A stretch of 64,000 bases of DNA from Halomicrobium sp. LC1Hm (GTDB lineage Archaea > Halobacteriota > Halobacteria > Halobacteriales > Haloarculaceae), in the NCBI RefSeq assembly GCF_009617995.1, contig NZ_CP044129.1:868001-932000 (forward strand), in the 5' to 3' direction. The notes under the pieces were generated by a model. The model had not been told where the DNA came from. It ran no database searches and worked only from the letters and a program-made list of their open reading frames with translations. Numbering within the stretch: position 1 is the first letter of the stretch; each line of letters begins with the position of its first letter. The position numbers and the translations under genes were made by a program. Below are positions 1-6,816 of this stretch, one piece after another.

Positions 1-760
1 GACTGAGGTCTTCCAGCAGAGTCTCGATGCGTTGGTCGGTGAACGGGCCGAGACTCGTCACCGCTTCCAAGAGGATCAACGTCCGCTCTTCCTCGTCGAA
101 CGCGATCGCGTCCGGGTACACGGACAACTGGAACCGCACGCCGTCGAACTCGATGGGGAGCAACTTGGCCTCGACCGCCTCCCGCTCGTCCTTGGTCAGC
201 CCCTCGTGGACGAGTACAGGTGACTCGGCGAGATCCGGGACGAGTTCACGGAGCCCGTCGCCGATCAACTCCGTGTGTTCGCCCGCGGCTCGAGGCAGTA
301 CCTCGTCGTGGTACGGGAGTTCCACCGTCCGCTCTTCCCCTTCTACCGGGTCAGGTTCGCTGATGACCTCCTCAAGGTTCGCGTTGTCGAGGTACTCCCG
401 GAACTCCTGTGCTACCCAGTAGTGCGTCTTCGGGCTGTTCGGAGCCGGTTCCTCGTATCCAAGTACCCCCGCCTTGTCACGAAGCGGCTTCAGAGCGTCC
501 TTCCTCACCGGCTCACGGGAGTTCTCCGCGGTGTAGTTCGGGAGGAAGTCGACGAGGTTCGTGGTCTGGATGGCGTAGTCGGGAAGGTCGTCGTATCGGA
601 GTTCGATGGACTCGTAGTATTCACGGGATGTGACCGCCTGCAACACGGTCAACATCGTGTTGTTGATGTCACTTTCCTGCAACCCGAACTCCTTCAGCGC
701 CCGCTTGAGCTGATCGCGGGTGAGGTCGTAGTCGAACCCGACCTCAGACTCATCTGACAT
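1..760 (-). CDS. BsuBI/PstI-family type II restriction endonuclease (3' end beyond window)
   Basis: Reading leftward from ATG at 760, about 253 codons stay open to the window edge, so the C-terminus is missing. An AGGTGA ribosome site lies 6 nt upstream of the ATG. The C-terminal part carries YPDAIAFDEE followed by LILLEAVTSLGPF, which matches the PD...EA-S-GP signature of the BsuBI/PstI restriction enzyme family, a PD-(D/E)XK fold cutting CTGCAG in known members. That fold and specificity are inferred from the family. The 97-aa gene at 837-1130 lies upstream on the same strand. The cognate methyltransferase is not in the window and would be expected further left. Confidence 0.75.
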   Translation of the reverse strand, partial: MSDESEVGFDYDLTRDQLKRALKEFGLQESDINNTMLTVLQAVTSREYYESIELRYDDLPDYAIQTTNLVDFLPNYTAENSREPVRKDALKPLRDKAGVLGYEEPAPNSPKTHYWVAQEFREYLDNANLEEVISEPDPVEGEERTVELPYHDEVLPRAAGEHTELIGDGLRELVPDLAESPVLVHEGLTKDEREAVEAKLLPIEFDGVRFQLSVYPDAIAFDEEERTLILLEAVTSLGPFTDQRIETLLEDLS

Positions 761-836
761 ACCATCACCTGTCACTGCCGGAACTGTATTTGTTCCGATG
801 AGTGTCCCACGCCCGCGCAGTACCGCACGCGTCCGG

Positions 837-1130
837 CTACTCGTCCAGCATCCGGATCACCTGCGACCGCCCCACCACAACCCCCTCGTCATCGTACAGT
901 GTCACGCCCTGCTCCTCACCCGACGACGCTGACACGTCGATCTCCAGCTCCAACGTCGTCGTCTCGTCCGACCCGGGCACTCTCACCGGCTCGTCCAGTT
1001 CGATAACCACGCCATCGCCGGCATCCGTAACCTCGCCCGTCTCGCCGTGCGTCGGGTCGTACCGCCGCATAATCGCGATCTCCACCCGGTCGCCTTCCTC
1101 TACCTCGCGGTACGCGTCCTCGGCTTCCAT
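837..1130 (-). CDS. Hypothetical acidic protein, 97 aa
   Basis: The protein is small and acidic, with alternating beta-type segments (DRVEIAIMRRY, GVVIELDEPV, TLELEIDV, GVTLYDDEGVVVGRSQVI) that suggest a compact all-beta domain. It has no signal peptide, membrane segment or cysteines. It lies 76 nt upstream of the restriction endonuclease on the same strand and may be cotranscribed with it. I do not recognise the family. It could be an accessory of the restriction system or an unrelated cargo gene. Confidence 0.6.
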   Translation of the reverse strand: MEAEDAYREVEEGDRVEIAIMRRYDPTHGETGEVTDAGDGVVIELDEPVRVPGSDETTTLELEIDVSASSGEEQGVTLYDDEGVVVGRSQVIRMLDE

Positions 1131-1200
1131 ACGCGCCTGATGGCGGTTAGTCCCAGAAAAAGGCGGTCAATCGCAGAAGGGAACTAGTCGTGGAAGGGGG

Positions 1201-2361
1201 TCACTCCTCGTCTTCGTCGCGTCGCTCCTCAACCTCCTCGCGGAAGTCGGCGACAGCCTCACGGAGACGGTCAGCGGCTGGATGCTCCGGACGCTCGTCG
1301 AGAGCCTCCTCGGCGCGCTCGAGATGCTGCTCCATCACCGCGACCGGCAGGTCGTCGTTGGCGGCCATACGCTCCGCGCTGGCCTCCCACGCGCCCGCAG
1401 TCACCCAACTACCGTCGTCCTCGATGATTGCGGGAGTCGCGTCGTGGGGCAGCCAGTCGGCGATCTCTGCGGCCACCTCGCCGCGCTTCGAGTCGTTCTC
1501 GATCTCGTCCTCCTTGTCGGCGTACTTGTCGACGATCTCGCCCGGTGTTCGCGGCCAGCTGATGTCCTCGATTTCCCCGGCGGAGTACGTCTTTGGCGGG
1601 AGAATCCCGTTACGCCCCGCGAGACGCCAGAGAACGTTCTTGATCACGTCCACGGTCTCGTCGTGGTCGACGATCTCTCGGATCTCATCCTCGTTCTGCT
1701 TGACTGCCGACCGAATCTGGGACAGCCGGTTGAGGAGGTGAACCTCCTTGTCGCCGACGTCGATGTGCAGCACGCTCGCAGCGGCAGCACGCTTGAGGAT
1801 CGTCTCTACGTCGGTCTCCGTCGAGACCTCCTCGGTAGTCTTACCGGAGCCACCAAGGCGGCGCACGACCTTCGACGGCACGTTGATGCCGTTGGCCTTG
1901 CTGGTGAGGTAGTAGTCGCTGTCCAGCCCGACGTCGATGCAGAGCTGCTTCACGTCGTCTCGCTTCGCGCCCTCCATCCCGTACCGCGCCATCGCGGTGA
2001 CGAGCGGCACGTGCTTGCCCTGCGGCACGTCGTGCGTGTAGTCGTCGACGTGCTCGGGGTTGAGTTCCTCGACGCGTCCCGCCATCTCGCGTAGTTCGTC
2101 GGTCGTCAGGACACCATCGTACTCGTCGGGGTCGTACGTCCCGACGATGCCGGCGTCGTCGTCGGTGGACTCCTCGGCGGTGTCGTCGTCGGAGTCGAGG
2201 TCGCGGCGGTCGAACTCGTCGTCGATCAGGTCGCGCACGGTGTCGGCGATGGCGCCGTGGCCGTCGTGAGGCCCGTCAGAGACGAGGGCTCGGAGCTTCG
2301 CTTCGCGGTCGTCGTTGAGGTGTGCGGTCAGTGTGTAATCGCGGTCTGCCATCGTTGGCAT
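1201..2361 (-). CDS. Hypothetical 386-aa protein beside the iteron-like array
   Basis: The gene starts at ATG 2361, or ATG 2352 (MADRDYTLTAHL). The N-terminal 60 residues (TLTAHLNDDREAKLRALVSD then AIADTVRDLIDDEF) have a short strand followed by two helices, as in ribbon-helix-helix proteins, but this is a weak resemblance. An acidic linker of about 40 residues follows, then a 220-residue central region and a charged C-terminal helix (about 325-386). The 5' end lies 30 nt from the first repeat of the array at 2391, so the product may bind that array as a replication initiator, partition protein or autoregulator. This is inference from position; no catalytic motif is visible. Confidence 0.7.
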   Translation of the reverse strand: MPTMADRDYTLTAHLNDDREAKLRALVSDGPHDGHGAIADTVRDLIDDEFDRRDLDSDDDTAEESTDDDAGIVGTYDPDEYDGVLTTDELREMAGRVEELNPEHVDDYTHDVPQGKHVPLVTAMARYGMEGAKRDDVKQLCIDVGLDSDYYLTSKANGINVPSKVVRRLGGSGKTTEEVSTETDVETILKRAAAASVLHIDVGDKEVHLLNRLSQIRSAVKQNEDEIREIVDHDETVDVIKNVLWRLAGRNGILPPKTYSAGEIEDISWPRTPGEIVDKYADKEDEIENDSKRGEVAAEIADWLPHDATPAIIEDDGSWVTAGAWEASAERMAANDDLPVAVMEQHLERAEEALDERPEHPAADRLREAVADFREEVEERRDEDEE

Positions 2362-2390
2362 CAGGCCGTAATGTCGCCCCGTTGATAAAC

Positions 2391-2622
2391 ATTACTCAAA
2401 GTAAGCACTTTCTTTTTTCTCTCACTCTGGAAAGTGGGTGTAGAGAGTGACGAGAACACGTCGGAGAGCGTCTGACGACACCTTCCTCAAGACTTTACTC
2501 AAATCAACCTCTTTCTTTTCTCTCTTTCTACCGAGGGGTGTCGAGAGAGACTCGGCCTGAACACGTCGTCAGCCGACACACTTTGCTTAACTCACGTTGA
2601 TTCTTTTTTCTCACTCTCTCGT
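2391..2622. repeat. Left half of iteron-like array (three copies)
   Basis: Three copies of a roughly 30-bp motif lie near 2391, 2495 and 2585, spaced about 104 and 90 bp. Each has a TTACTCAAA-like 5' part and a CTTTCTTTT/CTTTTTTCTC pyrimidine tract. The copy at 2495 is an exact inverted match, over more than 20 bp, to the copy near 2893. The motif is not the haloarchaeal Orc1/Cdc6 origin box. Confidence 0.75.
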
Positions 2623-2730
2623 CAAGGCCGGGTGGAGAGCGGCAGAGATCACGTCGGTGACGAACGCGACAGCCGTCGTCCCCACACATAAACCCGACAT
2701 CCACCCCCTACAAACCCACCTCTCACGCCC

Positions 2731-2785
2731 TAACACAACAACAACTAACTAATATCGTAACATTTATATTAATATTGTATAGTAG
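2731..2785. other. AT-rich core of a candidate origin or partition site
   Basis: This 55-bp tract (AACTAACTAATATCGTAACA then TTTATATTAATATTG) is far richer in A+T than anything nearby and sits midway between the left and right halves of the repeat array. No gene is visible from 2362 to 3273. Symmetric repeats around an easily melted core are the layout expected of an iteron-type origin. A centromere-like partition site is the main alternative. Confidence 0.5.
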
Positions 2786-2888
2786 GAGGGGAGGTTGGTT
2801 GGGAGGGGTATGGCGTGTAGAGGGGCGGCTGCCGACGTGTCGTGGCGTGGTTCGTCGCGGTCATCACACGACCCCTTCTCGACAAACC

Positions 2889-3132
2889 GAGAAAAAAGAA
2901 AGAGGTTGATTTGAGTAAAGATTAGAGAGACGGCGCGTCACGGCTTCTACCGCGTGTTCTCGTCCAATCCCACGTGCCCCTCAGCGAAGAACAGGAAAAA
3001 AGAAACTACTTACTTTGAGTAAAGTATTGGGAACCGCCGATTTAGCCGCTCTCTCCCGCGTTCTCGTCCAACCCCGTGTGCCCCTCACCAGACCCAACCA
3101 AAAAAGAAAGTCCTTGAATTAAGTAAAACTCT
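2889..3132. repeat. Right half of iteron-like array (three inverted copies)
   Basis: Three copies near 2889, 2994 and 3100, spaced about 105 bp, lie in the opposite orientation to the left half. Their shared form is AAAAAAGAAA, a variable 5-8 bp, then TTGA or TTTGA and AGTAAA. The spacing is close to ten helical turns, so the copies would face the same side of the DNA. Confidence 0.75.
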
Positions 3133-3273
3133 CTGAGCCGCTACACACGACGTTCGCCGGCATCCGCCCAAGACGACGGACGTCAGCCTCGACGCCGCCA
3201 CGTCGGCCAGCAGCGGCTCGCACGGCGACAGGCGGCGTCCAGCCGCACGTGCGTGACGCGCGTTGCTCCCGCG

Positions 3274-3786
3274 TCAGTAGGACGGCCTCGACTCGCGGCG
3301 CGGGTGGACGCCACGCAAAAGCAGTTCTCGCATCTCCCCACCGTCGTTGAGCCTCGACGACCAGCGGCGTTCCGGCGGGAGTCCGAGTCGATGGCCGGCG
3401 ACCGGCACGCCGGGTTCACGCTCGAGATCCACGGGTCTGACGATGGGAACTCCCCATCGACGCGCGATCTGCTCCGCGTTGCGGGACAGTTCGGCCGTCG
3501 TCACGAGCAAAGGGCGGGCTTCGATGGTCTGCGCGATGGCGATCAACCTCCACAGCGTCGCCGGCGTAATCTCGCCAGCTCGCCAGTCCTTGCACTGCGC
3601 CAGCCACCGGGAACCGTCCTTGACGCCGAACACGTCGATCTCCTGACCCCAAATCAGCCCGCCGCGTGCGGCGGCGTACCGCCAGTCGTCGAACGCGTTC
3701 GCCGTTCGCTTCTCCAACCAACTCCCAGCTCCTTCCCCGCGACCGTCCGTGGAATCGCGGGGCGGCAAGTCAGCGTCTCGCTGCAT
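3274..3786 (-). CDS. Mrr-like PD-(D/E)XK endonuclease
   Basis: This 170-aa protein begins at ATG 3786; a TTG start at 3828 would add 14 residues. An N-terminal helix (WLEKRTANAFDDWRY) is followed by GQEIDVFGV, WLAQCKDWR and a helix-strand segment ending in PLLVTTAELS. This gives the E...EIDV...QCK arrangement of Mrr/archaeal Holliday-junction-resolvase-like nucleases. Acting on foreign or modified DNA is likely from the family, but the substrate cannot be read from sequence. It flanks the repeat array on the side opposite the 386-aa gene. Confidence 0.7.
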   Translation of the reverse strand: MQRDADLPPRDSTDGRGEGAGSWLEKRTANAFDDWRYAAARGGLIWGQEIDVFGVKDGSRWLAQCKDWRAGEITPATLWRLIAIAQTIEARPLLVTTAELSRNAEQIARRWGVPIVRPVDLEREPGVPVAGHRLGLPPERRWSSRLNDGGEMRELLLRGVHPRRESRPSY

Positions 3787-4019
3787 ACAGGGCGACGGTG
3801 AGGCGCTTGCCCCATCAACGCCAGCCAAGTGTAGTGAAAGTGAAAAGAAAAAGTATCAAGTGGGTGGTTGGGTGTCGTCCGACGTGTCACGTCTTTGGGG
3901 AATCTCGGCATCCTACGATGAGTCTCCACGATACCCTCTACGAGCGGTCGTAACGATGGCCTACGATACGGATGCGCCGTCAAGCCCAACGCGCGCGAGG
4001 CTGGTAAGCCTCTCCCGCG

Positions 4020-4310
4020 TGGGCAGGGTTCCGTCCTGTTAGCTGACTGGGGGGAGGAGGTGTCCTCTCTCGCCGGGGTTCCCCTCTCCTCAGCAGAGTG
4101 GGGTTCTGGTTCTCCACGCGAAGAGGTGGGGTTCCGCGATTACGCGGACAGGGTGGGGTTCCGTTCCTCGGTGAACACCGAGATCCTCGGTGTAGGGCGA
4201 GAGTGAACATGAACACTGCCAGTGAACAGTCCGGGTTGCGGCCCTGCCCGGAGGCGGGTGGGGTTTCCACCCTGTTTCTGAAACACGGGTGGCCCGGTGT
4301 GGCTCGGCCT
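4020..4310. repeat. Hairpin array built on GGGGTTCCG units
   Basis: No convincing gene lies between 3830 and 4310. The stretch holds at least six GGGTTCCG/GGGGTTCC/GGGGTTTCC units, most followed by a short inverted repeat, such as CCGCGATTACGCGG near 4132 and CTCGGTGAACACCGAG near 4158. It could encode a structured RNA or be a protein-binding array. The product and the transcribed strand are unknown. Confidence 0.45.
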
Positions 4311-4538
4311 CTACGCGTCGTCTGGTAGGTCATCGATCAGCGCGTCGATGTCCTCGACACCGAGTTCCTCGGCGACCTCGCGCGTCGAGTGCCGGCGACT
4401 CTCGTCCTCGATCTCGTCGATGCGGGAGTCGATGACCTCGCGCTCGCGCTCCGTCATCTCGTCGTTGACCCTCGGCGTCGGGTCTTCCCAGCGCGTGTCG
4501 CTGTAGTCCCTGTCGTCGAGCTCCTCGTCGTCAGTCAT
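4311..4538 (-). CDS. Small acidic hypothetical protein, 75 aa
   Basis: It starts at ATG 4538, which overlaps the stop of the preceding gene by 4 nt (ATGA), the usual sign of translational coupling. The protein is rich in Asp and Glu with a predicted helical middle (REREVIDSRIDEIEDESRRH) and a short helix-turn-helix-like end (STREVAEELGVEDIDALI). DNA binding is possible but not supported by a clear motif. Confidence 0.6.
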   Translation of the reverse strand: MTDDEELDDRDYSDTRWEDPTPRVNDEMTEREREVIDSRIDEIEDESRRHSTREVAEELGVEDIDALIDDLPDDA

Positions 4539-4711
4539 CGTCGGATCTCGGCCTCGGTCTGGGCGGCGACCTCTTCGACGACCGCGACCTCGACCTCTGC
4601 CTCGAGCGCGACTCGCTCGACTGTCGAGGGGGCGTCGACGTCTTCCGCGACCGTGAGGGCGCGCTCCGCCGGCGTCCAGCCAGAGGGCCATTCGGTGGTG
4701 GTTTCGTGCAT
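4535..4711 (-). CDS. Small hypothetical protein, 58 aa
   Basis: ATG 4711 is chosen; GTG 4732 would add 7 residues. The product is helical and acidic, ending in VEEVAAQTEAEIRR, with no cysteines or membrane segment. It is coupled to the 75-aa gene through an ATGA overlap, so the two are a small operon. Function unknown. Confidence 0.55.
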   Translation of the reverse strand: MHETTTEWPSGWTPAERALTVAEDVDAPSTVERVALEAEVEVAVVEEVAAQTEAEIRR

Positions 4712-4875
4712 ACGCGTCCGTTGGTGATCCACAGGTGTAGTCGTTTCCCCGGTATGGCTTGCTAAGGGCGTTTTCGCGGCCTCTACGGTGGTTTTACGGT
4801 TCTGAAGGGCGGAGGTACGGACGGGCCAGATGGCCTGTGGGCTTAGGTGGAGTCATCACTCCGCCCCTTTCGACT

Positions 4876-5043
4876 ATGACCGACGAGAACGAGAACGAGA
4901 TCACGTGTCCACGTTGCGGCCAGCCCGCGTACCAGCATCTCGAGCCGGGCGAGGCGGATGAGATGGATACGATAGGCACGCATCGCGTCTGTTCGACCGA
5001 GCGCGGGACGTATCTGCACTCATACCAACAGTTCGATCAATGA
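4876..5043 (+). CDS. Zinc-ribbon-like small protein, 55 aa
   Basis: It starts at ATG 4876. CPRCGQPAYQH near the N-terminus and a later HRVCS supply three cysteines and two histidines that could bind zinc. Its stop overlaps the next start (ATGA at 5040), so the two genes are coupled. Such mini zinc fingers are frequent in haloviruses and plasmids; the partner is unknown. Confidence 0.65.
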   Translation: MTDENENEITCPRCGQPAYQHLEPGEADEMDTIGTHRVCSTERGTYLHSYQQFDQ

Positions 5044-5291
5044 CTGAGAACACGAACAGGCGACGCGAGGCCGCAGAGGCCGCCGACGACCTCCGCGACG
5101 CGATGGAGGAGATCCTCGCCGCTGCGGGTGAGGACGACGAGGAGATCGAGGCGGCGCGACACGCTGCCGTCGCGCTCGATGGGATCGAGGACGCTGAGGA
5201 GGCGCTTCGTCTTTGGCGTGACTGTGAGGAGGACGCGATTGAACTGCTTGATGAAGAGCCGTACGACGACACCGAGGAGAACGAGGAGTGA
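5040..5291 (+). CDS. Acidic helical hypothetical protein, 83 aa
   Basis: An almost entirely helical, strongly acidic protein (RRREAAEAADDLRDAMEEIL onward). It is coupled to the upstream zinc-ribbon gene. Its stop codon lies inside the tRNA-derived fragment at 5288-5312, so the gene ends exactly at a past recombination site. The C-terminus may therefore have been altered by integration. Confidence 0.65.
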   Translation: MTENTNRRREAAEAADDLRDAMEEILAAAGEDDEEIEAARHAAVALDGIEDAEEALRLWRDCEEDAIELLDEEPYDDTEENEE

Positions 5292-5312
5292 GACCGTGGG
5301 GATCGAACCCAC
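5288..5312 (-). other. tRNA 3'-end fragment, candidate attachment site
   Basis: On the minus strand the sequence reads as a T-arm (GTGGGTTCGATCCCCAC) followed by a 7-nt acceptor strand GGTCTCA. No matching anticodon arm, D-arm or 5' acceptor strand is present upstream, so this is not a complete tRNA. Integrases of haloarchaeal elements leave such fragments as attL/attR. The sequence does not match the 3' end of either complete tRNA-Pro in the window. Confidence 0.6.
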
Positions 5313-5368
5313 ATACCCCGTATTATCCCGTATCTCACGGGAAGGGATCTGACCCTATGGTGAGGGAT

Positions 5369-5494
5369 TCAGGCCTTATCCTGTTTCGGCCAGCACGTCT
5401 CGCAGGCGGATTGGCCGGGCAGGGCGCATACCGTACCGACGCGACACCGCCGAGTCGCGCCGGCCGCGGCCGGCGAGTGTGAGTCGCCATCCAC
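5369..5494 (-). CDS. Mini zinc-finger protein, 41 aa
   Basis: GTG at 5494 opens a 41-codon frame with CRVGTVC followed by CETCW, four cysteines in a zinc-knuckle arrangement. It lies downstream of a TGACTTTTCC promoter-like box (5564-5575), leaving a leader of roughly 45 nt. It is the last of the small leftward genes before the att fragment. The short length makes it uncertain, but its neighbours have the same build. Confidence 0.4.
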   Translation of the reverse strand: MDGDSHSPAAAGATRRCRVGTVCALPGQSACETCWPKQDKA

Positions 5495-5563
5495 GACCCG
5501 GCTTTGGTCGGTGGCCCCGTTGAGTCGTCGGGGCGTCCGTACCAGATGGATCCGGGATGAAGC

Positions 5564-5575
5564 GGGAAAAGTCAC
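5564..5575 (-). promoter_or_regulatory. TGACTTTTCC promoter-like box
   Basis: One of three near-identical boxes in this segment. It shares TGACTTTTCCC followed by CTTC-TCCCG with the box at 5744. It overlaps the stop of the 49-aa gene and precedes the 41-aa gene. Confidence 0.45.
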
Positions 5576-5721
5576 TCCCGAGAGCCGGGCGCGCCGGTGA
5601 CTCTGATGCCGTGACGGGCCGCCTTCGCTTCGCACTCGGCGCTGCAGTAGTGCGCGCCCATCAGTCGGTTGTTGTCGCACTCTGGTAGTTGACAGTCTTC
5701 GTTCGCGTGTTTCTCGGTCAC
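5572..5721 (-). CDS. Mini zinc-finger protein, 49 aa
   Basis: GTG at 5721 opens a 49-codon frame containing CQLPEC, then HYCSAEC. These four cysteines and a histidine form a treble-clef-like zinc site typical of very small haloarchaeal proteins. The TTTT of a TGACTTTTCCC box lies 26 nt upstream, the right spacing for a leaderless transcript starting at the GTG, which supports this start. The protein may regulate the integrase operon, as small proteins beside SNJ2-type integrases do, but that is inference. Confidence 0.55.
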   Translation of the reverse strand: MTEKHANEDCQLPECDNNRLMGAHYCSAECEAKAARHGIRVTGAPGSRE

Positions 5722-5743
5722 ACTCGAGACCGCGGGACGAAGT

Positions 5744-5755
5744 GGGAAAAGTCAC
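5744..5755 (-). promoter_or_regulatory. TGACTTTTCC promoter box of the 49-aa gene
   Basis: GTGACTTTTCCC on the minus strand, 25-26 nt upstream of the GTG at 5721. It resembles the boxes at 5564, 6440 and 20376, suggesting an element-specific promoter type. Confidence 0.5.
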
Positions 5756-5788
5756 ACCCGGCGGAGGGGTTCGAGACGCTGCTCCTAA

Positions 5789-6265
5789 ATGATGGACGGT
5801 CGTCAGTACACGACGCAAATGATCGAGATAGACCGCATCGAGCGGTTCAGCGGCAAGGACACTGGTGACGTGATTGAGTTGACGCTGTACGACGGCGCGA
5901 TGGAGATCAACATCGACACGCGTACCCCTGAGTGGGTTGGCGGCGAACACGACGGTGGGTACGTGGAGGTCGTGCGTCACGGCGAGCAGTACGAAGATCT
6001 ACCGTGGGAGGCCAACTTCGACGAGGACGCCGACCACGTCAGCGAGATTGATCTCGGAGAGGATCTCTGGGGCGTCCATACCCACGTGATGGAGTACGCT
6101 CCCGTGGAGGATGATGGGTGGGTGTTCACTTTGGGCGTGGGACTGGATCGTCACCAGCAGGCGGTGATGGTGGATACGGTCAACGAGCAGTTGCGCGTGA
6201 TGGAAGTGGCTGATGATGATATGCCGCACGACAAGCGGCGGATTTTCGGGCCCGGCCCGGGGTAG
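5789..6265 (+). CDS. Hypothetical protein, 158 aa
   Basis: The start is ATG 5789 or the adjacent ATG 5792. The sequence alternates strands and turns (IERFSGKDTGDVIELTLYDG, VEVVRHGEQYEDLPWEANF, WVFTLGVGLDRHQQAVMVD), consistent with a beta-rich single domain, and is acidic. There are no membrane or metal motifs. It is divergent from the mini zinc-finger genes, sharing the intergenic region 5722-5788. Unknown family. Confidence 0.6.
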   Translation: MMDGRQYTTQMIEIDRIERFSGKDTGDVIELTLYDGAMEINIDTRTPEWVGGEHDGGYVEVVRHGEQYEDLPWEANFDEDADHVSEIDLGEDLWGVHTHVMEYAPVEDDGWVFTLGVGLDRHQQAVMVDTVNEQLRVMEVADDDMPHDKRRIFGPGPG

Positions 6266-6268
6266 GGG

Positions 6269-6415
6269 TCAGCTACCCTGTGGGACGCGTTCGCTGCTGT
6301 CGAGTGTGGTTGCGGCGTGTTCGGCGCAGTACAGGTTAGGAGGTACGCGTCGACTGTCGGTGGGCCACTCGCGGTACTCGTGGTTGCGGTCGCAGTCAGG
6401 CCAGTCGCACGTCAC
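6269..6415 (-). CDS. Zinc-finger small protein, 48 aa
   Basis: GTG 6415 is chosen because a TGACTTTTCC box (6440-6450) sits about 26 nt upstream, matching leaderless transcription; a TTG at 6472 would run through that box. The product has CDWPDCDRNHEY and later YCAEH, a C2-H-C-H zinc pattern similar to the 49-aa protein at 5572. It ends 4 nt from the stop of the convergent 158-aa gene. Confidence 0.55.
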   Translation of the reverse strand: MTCDWPDCDRNHEYREWPTDSRRVPPNLYCAEHAATTLDSSERVPQGS

Positions 6416-6439
6416 TACTCGAGATCCGGTGACGCCGGC

Positions 6440-6450
6440 GGAAAAGTCAC
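6440..6450 (-). promoter_or_regulatory. TGACTTTTCC promoter box of the 48-aa gene
   Basis: Third copy of the box, placed about 26 nt upstream of GTG 6415. Its position decides the start of that gene. Confidence 0.5.
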
Positions 6451-6468
6451 ACCCGGAGGTGGGTGGGG

Positions 6469-6756
6469 TCAACGGTCGACGTGCGAGATGGACAGCGTGC
6501 CCATCGACTCGGTGTTCTGGTTGACCGTCTCGCCGTGGGCGTGTGGTGGGTTCCGCTCAACATCGATCGTCACCAAGTCGATTAAGAAGTTCTCCTCGGT
6601 GTTCGACCCGTCTTTATGGCCGATTGAAGCCAGTTGCACGTCGATTTCCCCTAGGTCTGGATTCACACCAACGACTTCACCCATCTGTTGCGTAAACTCG
6701 TCGGCGTCGAAGTTGAGCCATATTTCGTCGCCGTCGTCGAAATCTTCGACTCCCAT
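6469..6756 (-). CDS. Hypothetical acidic protein, 95 aa, next to integrase
   Basis: Starts at ATG 6756, 60 nt downstream of the integrase stop on the same strand, so probably in the integrase operon. It has strands such as DEIWLNFDADEF and LGEIDVQLASIG and an acidic surface. In the SNJ2 virus, two small genes are cotranscribed with the integrase and influence excision. This gene occupies a comparable position, but sequence similarity cannot be judged here. Confidence 0.6.
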   Translation of the reverse strand: MGVEDFDDGDEIWLNFDADEFTQQMGEVVGVNPDLGEIDVQLASIGHKDGSNTEENFLIDLVTIDVERNPPHAHGETVNQNTESMGTLSISHVDR

Positions 6757-6816
6757 GACGGTCGTCGTGTGACTCGGGTGGAACTTAGACCCTGCTGTCC
6801 GCGTCGGACGGTGGGG

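Noticed and set aside
2391-3132. Standard Orc1/Cdc6 origin of the host
   Set aside because: No ORB-type boxes with G-strings and no orc1/cdc6 gene are present; the repeats are a different motif.
3183-3419. 78-codon minus-strand frame after the Mrr-like nuclease
   Set aside because: Arg/Cys-rich composition and overlap with the nuclease gene in another frame indicate a shadow.
5280-5400. Complete tRNA gene on the minus strand around the T-arm fragment
   Set aside because: The best anticodon-like stem (TCCCG/CGGGA) has loop TGAGATA without the required U33, and there is no D-arm or 5' acceptor strand pairing with GGTCTCA.
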